From: Aureobasidium sp. EXF-3400
Taxonomy: Eukaryota > Ascomycota > Dothideomycetes > Dothideales > Saccotheciaceae
Reading direction: 5' to 3'
NCBI GenBank assembly: GCA_024195585.1
Contig: SWBL01000027.1
Location: 166,431 to 230,430 of the forward strand
DNA length: 64,000 nt
A program made the position numbers and the translations under genes. The notes beneath the pieces are model-generated. The model saw only the letters and a program-made list of their open reading frames with translations, had not been told where the DNA came from and made no database searches. The number at the start of each line of letters is the position of its first letter. Position 1 is the first letter of the stretch. Below, in pieces: positions 12,578-22,719 of the stretch.

Positions 12578-12947
12578 CGTTGAAATTGGGTGTCCAGTGC
12601 CTCGTGGTATTGATATCACATATATGCTGGCGGGAATAGTACCTGTATGTAATAGTGGCAGAAAACTGGTATCTTCTCGCAGGGGTGATATTATATAGCT
12701 CAGCTGAAGCCACGTGATGTACGTGTTCTCGGGTATGCAAGCATTCGGTCTCGCCGAAGGCTGGAACTTCGGTGGCTTGGGTGGGGTTTATGTATGCGAA
12801 AGTTGCGCATGTGACATGGCAGAAAAGCCTAAGCTTGCAGACTGCTCGTTGCTTACAATTATACGGATTCAAATAGACTGAGATCCTCACATTTCGAACT
12901 TTTGAGACCTACCATATGCGTTAGCAACAACTTACCTCCGGCAAAAA
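12578..12947. other. Divergent intergenic region
   Basis: 370 bp between two divergent uncharacterised genes. It should hold both promoters. No clear motif was found, and the short minus-strand ORF covering it has no recognisable domain. Confidence 0.4.
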
Positions 12948-13561
12948 ATGGCTGTGTCAAGGAAATGCCGAATTCGCTTCACAAACAGCACCAATTACAA
13001 GCTACTGTTGAGAGGTTGGTATGCCCGAAGAGGTCAAACCATAGAAGTGCCGACCAGGTTAGTCAAACAGCGTCTGTTTGAATGAATTCGGCAATACGCT
13101 GACCTGCTCTCGAAGCGTACGTCACTGGCAAGATCATACTACGAGCGTTGCGTTCTTTGAAGGATGGCCAGATACTGCCACCGCCACGGCAGGAACCATT
13201 GTCTACGAAATGGTAAAAGCAGACGGGAGCTCTACAGGAAAGTTTGTGGAAATTCTATGGGCTGTGAACTATGGTGACTGCACCAACAACGATGTGCGTC
13301 TTTTTGATACATCAAATGATCTGGACGCGAAACATGCTAATCGACTTACAACAGATCAATGTGCGAGTCACTGATGTGGGAGAGCTCCCTAGTACGGAAA
13401 ATGGTTGGATCAACAAATACGAGAGTTTGAGAGATACAAAAAGCCATAGGGTGGAATACTCAATCTCGGTATCCCAAGGACAGGAGAAATATTTGCTGTT
13501 CGGTGGGATCGGTAAAGCAAGGGCAACGGAGGCATCGTTCGAGTTGCACAAGACTGTATAG
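12948..13561 (+). CDS. Small uncharacterised beta-rich protein, 164 aa
   Basis: Not recognised. Three exons (12948-13057, 13116-13293, 13355-13561), with GTTAGT and GTGCGT donors, join in frame to 164 residues. It begins MAVSRKCRIRFTNSTNYKL and includes LLRGWYARRGQTIEV, the junction PTSVRHWQDH, AFFEGWPDTATATAGTIVYEM, KFVEILWAVNYGDCTNN and YSISVSQGQEKYLLFGGIG. Alternating hydrophobic residues and many Thr, Ser and Gly suggest a single beta-sandwich domain, roughly like small fungal lectin or aegerolysin-type proteins. No signature of either family is present and no function is claimed. There is no signal peptide, so it is probably cytosolic. Confidence 0.55.
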
Positions 13562-14051
13562 GGCAATTTGACCAGCGGTAGTAAGTTATGGACAGTCTTT
13601 CTCTTCGTAACCACCAGGCTTTGCGAATTAGTCAAGCACTACGCGCCACGGCAGCTCATACTGGCACGACGAAGTGTGAATAAAGAAAGTTGAGCTTGAT
13701 ATCTGCAGTGCTGTTCAAGGGGAGGAAGAGTATGTGATGCCTCCTCCGCAAAACCTTTCCCAGAAATGCGACTGCCATTTTGGGCATCGTCGTCTGGTCG
13801 ATATCTTTGCATGCCAAAGCAACAAATTCTCAAATCTCTCTAAACATATCTATGAGGCCAGTAAAAGCAGTCTCTATGTCCCCCGTGATGATGTTCTAAA
13901 TGTCTTTGGGCTATTTCACAATATCAGGCGCTGCCACGCTGGGCTAGGTTCTTTGGGTCGCAGGAGTAGGTACAGAACGGTTACGCATGAGATTTGAACA
14001 AGAGAATATAAACGAAACGGAAGATAAGATCAAGAAACCCCAACAAGATCA
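13562..14051. other. Intergenic region between convergent genes
   Basis: 490 bp, no recognisable gene, repeat or RNA. Short ORFs on both strands lack domain features. Confidence 0.4.
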
Positions 14052-15098
14052 TCAGGGAAAGTCGTTCTGAAGTGTTCCAAAAGGTATAGCCACGCTGCCA
14101 CCAGAAGAGTCGGCGTAGGGCTGAGACGACAGCCTATCATAGAAATAGCACTCTTCACCCCTGATAGAGACACCGGCACAATCGCCATCGAACGATTCAA
14201 GGCATAACTCTATACAGAAATCCAGACTGCTGGTTGCATACGATCTTTGTCCGTTGAAATCAATGTCGTATCCGTTGCAGTAGAGCTGGAATTGGTTACC
14301 GTCTGATCTCTCGTAGATGGAACCAGGAGGCTGAGAACCACATGGGGTATCAGTGTAGATGGGCAAGATGCTGGTAACGGTCGCTGTGACAGGCAAAGAA
14401 GCAGTAGTATACAACATCGCTGAGAGCATTGCCAGTAGAGTGAGCGCTCCTAGAATTGATCTTATGGAATAGCGAAACGACCCTAGATGAGTTACCAGTC
14501 TCCCGGGTTGCATCACTAGCGAGCGAAGGTCCATGTCAACCAAGAAAGTCCCGTGGGTCTCAGATCGTCTGAAGGCCTTGCGAGAGATCACTTGGCCAAG
14601 AGATGTGATAAACACTGTAGTGGAGAATGTTTCGATAGTCTTTGCAAGGAAGGCTGTCAACAACGCGGCTTGAGATTCTGACATCAAGCCACCACGACGA
14701 ATGAACGGGTAGCGTTGTCTGCGTAACGAGACAAGCAGAAACACGCCAGAGAAAGTTGTAGAGTACAAAGCCAATGTGATGATGATGATTGAAGGAAGAC
14801 TTCTGCGACGGAGGTGGAATGACTGCGTATCGAGGTTGTTGCCAAGCGCAGAGTCTATTTCAAGTCAGATTTGAAGTTATGTATTGCGGAGCGGGACTTA
14901 CATACTTTCGCGAGCTCTGTGCTGAGGTCTTTCAGGGCTTTTTGTCTGGCTAAGTGACTTCGCAGTGAGGGGCTGCGATATATCTTCCTGCATGTATGCT
15001 TCAGGTATCGAATTTGGGTAAGAAACTTCCCGTTTTGAAACAAGAGATAATATCGCATCGCAGTCCATCATGCGTGGGGGTCCGGTACTTGTGATCAT
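14052..15098 (-). CDS. Membrane protein with C-terminal PAN/Apple-like module
   Basis: Two exons join A|AC at the intron near 14851-14904. The first encodes MITSTGPPRMMDCDAILSL and a polar stretch. The second begins NSALGNNLDTQSFHLRRRS, followed by a membrane span (about residues 75-95), a cytosolic-looking loop with RGGLMSESQAALLTAFLAK, and a second span in ILGALTLLAMLSAMLYTTA. This core resembles fungal multi-span proteins of unknown function that normally continue for several hundred extracellular residues. Here it instead ends in about 95 residues with paired cysteines (QLYCNGYDIDF, LDFCIELCLESFDGDCAGVS, EECYFYDR), a pattern like fungal PAN/Apple modules. The first exon stays open upstream of 15098, so the true 5' end may be further right. 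Confidence 0.6.
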
Positions 15099-16128
15099 TA
15101 GAAAGAGACTGGCACTGAAGTTCGAGAGAGCAAGGAAAGCCAGTCTACCAAGAGCCTTTTAAAAAGGAATCTCCTCCATGTCTGTGGTCAACCAAAGCAC
15201 ACGAGTGATGAACACATCGCAAGGTTGACACAAACCCAGCCAAAGCCTGCCAGCGGATAGATCGCTAATCTGAGTTCGGCGTATTTTAGTACAAAGGGCA
15301 CCAGCCGAAATTCGCCAGCATAGAACAGCGTCTCAAGGTGACTGCATGTATACATGCATGTAGACTCCAAGATGATCCATCCACAAACTTCGAAACTTAC
15401 CCACGGTTGTTAGTTCACTCATGCGAGTTAGAGGATTGGCATTCCGAGACGGTGCTGCCAACAACAATAGAGCAGAACTTCGGGGCGCAGGCAGGATTTA
15501 CCAGTTTCTAGGATGCATGAGGGCTGTAGACAGGGCGCAGATGTAGATTGGGGGCCAAAATCTGAGCCACTGATTGGCCAGACAAGCCAATCATGATTTG
15601 TCAAGAGTTTTCGGAGGAAGCAGAAAACAGATCTTATTGTCGGGGATAAGGACCGGAAATGCAAGACAAACATACCTTCCCGAAGGAGAAAAAACAGGAT
15701 ATGGTTGACAGAAGAAGGAAAGGAGGAAGGGCGAACCGGGGTTTTCTTAAATATCCACCGCTACTTTGCGAAAGGTCAGCCGGCAACAGTCAGATGTCAA
15801 GCGGAGTCAAACACAGAATGATATCAGAATATCGAGTACAGTTTGCTGGGGAGGTAGAAGAACCTAGATGCAGGCCCAAGCAGTAGCAAATGCTGTGTAT
15901 ACTCGAATATTATCAGGCCCATGAATAAATTGTATCAATACATATTCACACCTGCTTTTTCGCAGACTATTGATGTATTAGCTATCATACCAAACTTTGT
16001 GACACAAAATGTTGGCATATCTAGCATGTATGGCCATAGTCAAAAACTAGACATCTCCGCAGATGGGCCGTTCCTGTCGATTTCCAAATTTGCATCGATG
16101 ATTTATACCGCCATTGTAAACTGTTTGT
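15099..16128. other. Intergenic region, no gene seen
   Basis: About 1 kb without a convincing coding frame. It contains a perfect 16-bp palindrome, TGCATGTATACATGCA, at 15343-15358. Upstream exons of the adjacent membrane-protein gene could extend into the left part. Confidence 0.4.
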
Positions 16129-18346
16129 CTACAAGAAGAAGAACAAAATCATAATAACCAACGCCATTGTCTCGGTACGCGCTGCTTGCATATGCCCGAC
16201 ATCATTTGAGGCTTCGATAGTGGAGGTTGGCACACCTGTAGGAAGTATAGTGGTCCCATTCCCAACTTTGGAAGATGATGTGACGGCCGCGGTGTTGGTG
16301 ATTGAAGGAGTGGACGAGGGAGTTCCTGTAGACTGTGCGGTAGCCGTGGTGACAATCTGTACGGATACTGCATCCGGAGAAACAACGTCAGAAGAGCCAG
16401 ATGGCTGCTCGGAAGATGGAGCTGGTAGGCTTTGGCCGAGGAGACTGGACGTCATGAGATTGGATGCTGCAACTGGAATTGAGGCTGTGCTGCCCGCTAT
16501 AATGACAATGGAAGTCCCCTCAGGGCCAGTCATCGTGGTTGTCTCCGGACTGACGGTATGGTACTTTGATGTTCCGTCTGTCGAAGACACGTCATCAGAG
16601 GATGTAGGTTCTTTACTACTGCTGACAGCCACAAGTGAAAGCGAGGAACCGAGCGATACCTGCACCACTGCATTACTCGTTGTCCCTAGCAAAGTGTTGA
16701 CGGCGTTACCGGGAGACGATGCTTGTCCTGGGTTCGGGAGTAGCGGATTGACAGTGACTGTAGATTGAATTACAAGAGTCTCCCGAGTCGTTGAAGTCAG
16801 AGTTGTTGTCGATGAGGATGCAGTTGAAAGTTCTGTGTTGACATTGTCTGATGCTTCGATGGTGTTTTGACCATCGGTATTGCCGATAGATACAACAGGG
16901 ATTATGGTGGCTCCTTGGAGAGTTCCAGATACATGTGGCTCTGCGGATACCACAGATGAGAGCGGCGCAACGCCAACTCTTGAGTTTGAAGCAGGAACAA
17001 CTTCAGTTTCTGTTGAGATAGTTGCACTACCTTTGACGCCTGCGGTCGTATCCGGCGATTGCTGAGAGAATATAATGACGGACGAGCTCAACGCCTCGCC
17101 AGGACTGTTGCTTGAAATGCCACGAACAGCTGAAGCTTCCGAAGTAAGCGTAACAACAGGAAGTTCTTGAGAGCTGGTTCCAACACCAACAGATGCAGGC
17201 ATATCTGTCTGGCTCGCGATTTGTTCCGTTGAAGGTAGTTCTGCAATCAAAGGGGTAGTTTGCTGGATCTGACTAGCACTCAGCGAAGAGGCAGAAGTGG
17301 TGACCGAGCCCTGGGGCGAATTAATGCTAATCTCTGCTGTGGAAGAAAGTAAACTGTTAGTCTGGGCAAGGTTCAATGTTTTGACTACAAACGCAGACTT
17401 ACCAATAGATGCGGACGCAACAGTAGTTGACGTTGTCTTCTCGGTGTTGATAACGTGAGAGAAAGCAGTAGGAGCTGCTCCAACAAAGCTGGTAACGGTA
17501 TCGTAAAGGTAAGGGACCTCTGAAACTGCTTCGGCAGGGCTCCACTCCGCGCACTGCGGTTCCACATTGCACGGCGCAAAATTACAACCTGTATATGGCA
17601 GGACAATGGATCGATTACCCCACAGTGAGTGGATCTGACTGGCCGTGACATTGACATTCTCGACCGGCGCCAATGAATAAAGCCATCCAGTTGGATCGAG
17701 CTGATTTGTCTTGTCTACAGGCATTGGAAAAGGTGAGTGGACAGGTGTGGGCGAGTATGTTTGCTGTACAAGACAACAGGTCTCGTTGAGCCCCTGGATG
17801 GTAGTGGGAAGAGCAGCACTCCAAGTCATCCGAGAATCGAGGGCTAGCACTTGGGTAGGGTAAGCACTATTCCAACCATATAGTCAGCCAAGAAGAGCTA
17901 GCACCAATTTTCATGCTGCGAAGACTTACACAGTGATTTTAGACCCGTCAAGCGCTCCTACCACTGCTGTGACGGTGCGATCCGCGTTCGTGTCGGTACG
18001 TGTCAATGTCTGCAGGGACGATCTCGAAGCATACTCCGTATGCATTTCAGTAGAGGTCCAAGTGATATTACTCGCTGTGTTGATCATCACATGTATGGTT
18101 CCGATCGTCGTTGGCGTGATAACTTGAGACCACGTATAACTCAAGGCAGTCATGGAAGGCCCTTGCAGCGAGTATGTAGATGTAGGACCTGGACCTTGAG
18201 TATGGTGTTAACAACTACATCAAATGATACCGACAGTTGTCACACCTACGTATTGCTGGGGTGTTTGTGATGTAGTTGCAGGTATTACCTGCAAAGGTGC
18301 TCGGTATGATCCAAGCTAGGCACAAATGCAGAAAAACCAAAGTCAT
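16129..18346 (-). CDS. Ser/Thr-rich secreted, probably GPI-anchored wall protein
   Basis: Four exons are inferred. The first encodes the signal peptide MTLVFLHLCLAWIIPSTFAG. The second (MTALSYTWSQV... region) and the start of the third form a folded N-terminal domain with Cys pairs (NETCCLVQQ, GCNFAPCNVEPQCAEW). The rest, roughly 400 residues, is Ser/Thr/Val-rich with few charges, typical of a heavily O-glycosylated wall stalk. It ends in a short hydrophobic tail, TMALVIMILFFFL, right before the stop, consistent with a GPI-attachment signal. A 66-bp intron (GTAAGT...CACAG, near 17402) is a multiple of three with no stop, so retention would still give an open frame. The gene is probably a cell-surface protein; no enzymatic domain is visible. 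Confidence 0.75.
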
Positions 18347-18938
18347 GTTTGCGATATAGTTGCGTCTTAGGTCCGGGTGAATTTGAATCAGATCTCGCAG
18401 GTTCAATTCACTTGAGGGCACTTCAGCAGGATATATGCTAAGTGAGCATCTTTGAGCTTTCCGGCGTCTTTGCAGCCTGCTTGTTGGCATGTCAGCTTCC
18501 TTCGAGTGGCTTGAGCTGATTGCCTGCAAGTAGCTGATGAGTACTGCACCTTTGAGATACTGAAATAGCCTTGTTCAGGTTCTGCCGTCAATATTGGCCA
18601 GCTGAAAGATGTGCTTCGTCACTTTATCTATCTTGGGCGCCGGTCCATGCCTCGAAAGCCTCGAGAAAGAGGCCAGCCGTAGAAAAAGGTTCATGGGATC
18701 TGTATCTACCACGCAACCTTGACACTAACTACCTCGTCGAGAGGATTGATATCAGCCTTTTCACTATTTTTGGCGCTTCCTACGCAATAGAGTGAGAAAG
18801 CTGTGCCGCTCTGCAGATTTCCGTGACCATGATAAGGCTACTGTAGACAAGGTCACATCCAGGCGGTTCCCCGCATCGGGAGGAGGTTCAAAGATTTGAC
18901 CATGCATAGTCCTGCTGGTTCTGAATCTCGGTTTTCTC
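18347..18938. other. Divergent intergenic region
   Basis: 592 bp between two divergent cell-surface protein genes. It should hold both promoters. No strong motif, repeat or RNA gene was recognised. Confidence 0.4.
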
Positions 18939-20698
18939 ATGCTTCCTACGAAAATGTTGGAGCTGCTCGTTGTCGCAACATGCGTTGCATCGGTCGTGTC
19001 GAAACCTGCAAACGTGTCGATTCGACCACTAAGTGTACCACCAAGCGAATACTGGTAATATCAATCCGATGACTCCTTCTTCTGAAGAAAATTATTGACG
19101 GTTGCTTTAGGGATGGCGCAGACAACAAGTGGTCGACGTTCTTCGTTAACATCGGCACGCCTGCGCAGACTGTCCGTCTTCTGCCGGGGACATCGGCCAA
19201 TGCGGGGTAGATCAGACGTCATGTTGCATCTCTCCCATGCACAATCGCTGACATACCAACCAGAAGTACAATCTGGGCTGTGCTGGAGGAAGGCTGCAGT
19301 GTCGTCAACCCGGATCTGGATCTCTCCAGCTGCAGCCAGTCCCGTGGAGGCCTTTTTGAACGCAACGAGTCTACCTCTTGGTCGGTACAAGGTCTCGAGA
19401 ACGGTGGAATCTTCAGCCTGGCGACTTACGAAGAAAGTCTGCTTGGCCTCAGCGATAGGGCCTCCTACGGGTTCGACTCGTTTTCGTTCGGCCTGAACTC
19501 TGGTTTGCCTATCATACCGCATACGCTTATCGCTGGTATTGTAAACGATAAGTACTGGGTAGGCAGCTTGGGACTCTCACCGTTCCCAGTCAACTTTACC
19601 AACTTTGTAGATCCTCAGCCCAGCCTATTGAGTACGTTGTTCAATCTCAGTCTGATCCCAAGCCTAAGTTGGGGCTACACTGCTGGAGCATACTACCGAG
19701 ATCAGGACTCGTTTGGCAGTCTCACGCTTGGCGGATACGACACTACTCGATTCGTGCATAATGGGGTGAGTTTTCCTTTCGGAGCAGACCAGTCGAGAGA
19801 TCTGCTTGTCACTTTGAGTTCAATCACATATGACTCGCTTGGAAGCACGCCACTCCTGACTCAGGACATCGATATATTCATCGACTCCATGGTTTCTCAC
19901 CTCTGGCTGCCTCTGGAGGCTTGTCGTGCTTTCGAACAAGCTTTCAATCTCACTTGGGACTCGACCGAGGAGCTCTACCTGCTCGACAATTATACCCACA
20001 ACAGTCTCCTTGCGCAGAATGCAAGCTTTACGTTTACACTCTCGAACGGCAGCTCTCCAGATAGCCCTAGCGACAACGTTCGGATAGTTCTTCCGTACTC
20101 GGCTTTCGACTTGACCATCGAGCCGCCATACGTGGAGTCTGAACAGAGATATTTCCCTCTCAAACAGGCTCAGAACTCGAGTCAGTATACTCTTGGACGT
20201 GTCTTCCTCCAAGAAGCATACGTTGTGGCTGACTATGGACGGCGCAATTTTTCCGTCTCACAAACTGTCTTCCCAGGTAGAGGTGTCGCCCGAAACCTGG
20301 TCTCAATCTATCCTCCAGGTTATGAACTATATGATAAAGGAGACCGAAAGCTCAGTGCTGGAGCCATCGCAGGGATAGCTATCGCAGGAGTCGCTCTTCT
20401 GGCAGCAATCATTGGTTTGTTAGCGTGGAGACTGATTCGTAGGCGTCGACAACATTCGCAGCCAGCTGTGGTTCCTGACCCTATCACAACAAACTACCCA
20501 TCCAACGAAAAGGACGCTCATACGGAAGAGAAACCGGTTTGGAGGAATGACTCAAAGATACGGCATGAAATGCAAAGCGTCGATTCTCACGAACTTTTCG
20601 CAAGAGGTCCTAGTGTTGGCATGCCCGAACTCGAAGTGGCAACCAAAGTGCACGAGATTGATGGACGCGCTAGTTCTGCGGTTGAGCTCGAAGCTTAG
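18939..20698 (+). CDS. A1 (pepsin)-family aspartic-protease-like membrane protein, probably inactive
   Basis: Three exons; the first intron falls in the Trp codon of SEYW|DGADNKW, and the second joins ANAG|STIWAV. The start ATG at 18939 (MLPTKMLELLVVATCVASVVS) gives a signal peptide. The pepsin fold is visible: WSTFFVNIGTPAQTVRLLPGTSAN in the first lobe, GSLTLGGYDTTRF in the middle, and IDIFIDSMVSHLWLPLEAC in the second lobe. The first catalytic motif, normally D-T/S-G after the QxVRxL strand, reads PGTSAN, so the Asp is missing; the second keeps D-S. After the lobes comes KLSAGAIAGIAIAGVALLAAI, a single membrane span, then a basic RRRRQ stop-transfer and a cytosolic tail of about 85 residues. 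Many N-glycosylation sequons. It may be a pseudoprotease or receptor-like wall protein. Confidence 0.8.
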
Positions 20699-21235
20699 AT
20701 TGACTGATCTCTCTAGCTGTCACAGATAGTTCGTAGATGTAGATAAGCGGGAGTGCTGAGGGTCTGAATCTGGATTCGCTCTTTTTTTGTATATTGGATG
20801 GTCTGTAAATAGCGATTTGTGCATAGTTTGTACTTTACTCGAATGTCTGCAAACGACATGGATGCCATGGTAAAGCGTGTAGCATACAAAATCTTCTATG
20901 ATCAGGAGGTAGGCAAGCGTCTACGGCCAGCAATCATGTTTAGGCTATGTATAGAGATGTGTAATCACATCAACACTGTATCCCACAAGGGATATGAGCT
21001 GTCTATTGTGTTTAGCGAAAAAGCACTGTTTAACGCCTAGTAGCATCTTTTGTTGACGACTCTCGGGAGCTTTGCTAGGCGGGGACGTTATCCGTGCGTC
21101 CGGTCCTCCGGTCGCAGTGACCGCGAATTACAGACCGTATCCCATTCAATCCCTTTATTGCTTTATACATTGCTCGGTCGCACCCAATCCTTGCACTGTA
21201 CCAATTCGTGAGATTACACTGGATCCGGAACAACA
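20699..21235. other. Intergenic region
   Basis: 537 bp between two plus-strand genes. It holds the 3' end of the protease-like gene and the SDR promoter. No repeat, RNA or further gene was recognised. Confidence 0.4.
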
Positions 21236-22047
21236 ATGGCAGGCTCTCGCGGCGCCCTCGTAGTCTTTGGCTCTGGTCCTGGCATCGGTCGCAATGTCGC
21301 TGCTGTGTTCGCAGAACATGGCTTCCAAAAGATCATTCTCCTGTCTAGGAACAAAACTCGTCTATCGCAAGATGCCGACTTTGTTCGTGCTGCGAGCGCT
21401 GGAGCGAGCGTGGACGTCATTGAGTACGACGGTGCTAACATGGAAAGTGTTCGTGCGGGTCTTGAGGAAGTGGAAAAGACTATGGGCGATGTGCCACTTG
21501 AGTGTGTGCTCTTCAATCACGCGAGACTAGGACCGAGCAAGTTCTTCGAGTTCACTGTCGAGGAGCTGGAAATTGATCTGCAGGTATCGTTTCGTTGATG
21601 AGGTTATCCCTCCTTGTGACATTGAATTTCTGACACACAACACAGGTCAGTGTCGTCAGCCTCTACGTTGTCGCGAAATGGGCGATGCCCAAGCTGCTTG
21701 GGACGGCGGAATCGTCTGACACAAAGACGCCATCGTTCATCGTCACCAGTGGTATGTTGGCAAAAGACCCGTTCCCTGCCATGTTCTCTCTTGCGGCCTG
21801 CAAAGCCGGGCAGTACAACCTGGTCCACTCACTACACAAAGAATACGAATCCAAGGGTGTGCATTGTGCTTTGGTTGTCGTTGGTGGAACCGTGGATGAG
21901 AAGATGTCTGTCACGAACCCAAGAAATATCGCTCAAGAGATTTTCGAGTTGTGTGGACAACCTCAGGGGAAGGGTCAGTTGGAGCTGGTCTTGATGGATC
22001 CGGAATACCAGAAGCACATTCAGAGAAGAGAGCAAGGAGGAAAGTGA
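21236..22047 (+). CDS. Short-chain dehydrogenase/reductase-like protein (SDR)
   Basis: Two exons joined at LEIDLQ|VSVVSLYV, by an intron with GTATCG donor and CACAG acceptor. The Rossmann fold starts at once: ALVVFGSGPGIGRNVAAVFAEHGF, with the glycine motif GSGPGIGR near residue 12, then IILLSRN, DVIEYDGAN and CVLFNHARLG. The catalytic Ser is in FIVTSGM. The classical YxxxK is changed: the aligned segment is FSLAACKAGQ, where the Lys stays but the Tyr position is Leu. A group of fungal SDR-like proteins shares this, so oxidoreductase activity is not assured. About 245 residues, no targeting signal, substrate unknown. Confidence 0.8.
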
Positions 22048-22719
22048 GCCGTTCGGAGCTATTTGGCGAGGACTTGGTACCGGATCAGGTGTCGTCATTC
22101 GAATCGTGTTCGCAGTCAAAGAGTTGGACAGTCTCATGTATCTGGTTTCCGCATACTAGATTTTGGCTCGTCAAGGGTCGATCTCGAGCTACAGATCTGT
22201 CAAACACACACTGCAAGGTTAGGGATGACAAAATAGACGGAACCTCCGTAGTCGCTCATGGTTGGAGTGTGAGCCTGCGGACTTTTACGCACATGGAAGC
22301 AAAGCGCGGATTTGCAGCTTAATCTGAGCATAGTAAAAGTATGGGTTTGGAAAGACATATTGATACGTGACCGCAATCCTTGCATGTACGGCCACAGTCA
22401 GCTGAAAACTGGGCATCCCGTCCGCTCTGCCATACATAAGCAGTTGAACGGCAGATTAGTACTACGGTGGGTGACCACGTAGGAATCCCTGCTGCTGTAC
22501 GTTTTGTGCTTTTTGTTTTGCTGTTCTATTGGTAGGTGGTTGGTAGGGAGTGAGGACGGGTCACGGATGGGTATAGTGAGGGTTGGTTGAAGTCGAATTC
22601 CTTCTGGAAGGCGTGGCCAATTCCACACGCATGATACAGTACGATATTGTCTGAGCCATGTTCCTGGTCTCGCGCCCATTAAAGTCTTGTTGCTAAATGA
22701 GAACACGATAGCTCCACGT
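22048..22719. other. Intergenic region between convergent genes
   Basis: 672 bp between the SDR stop and the GH47 stop. No gene, repeat or RNA recognised. Confidence 0.4.

Noticed and set aside
15343..15358. Perfect 16-bp palindrome TGCATGTATACATGCA
   Set aside because: Alternating purine-pyrimidine sequence with no flanking gene signal; such palindromes arise by chance in 64 kb often enough not to claim function.
16220..16768. 182-aa plus-strand ORF opposite the Ser/Thr-rich gene
   Set aside because: Antisense of repetitive Ser/Thr/Val codons gives long low-complexity frames; no start context or domain.
17336..17402. Possible coding use of the 66-bp intron in the Ser/Thr-rich gene
   Set aside because: It is open and a multiple of three, but has GTAAGT and a pyrimidine-rich acceptor, so an ordinary intron is simpler; kept only as a note.
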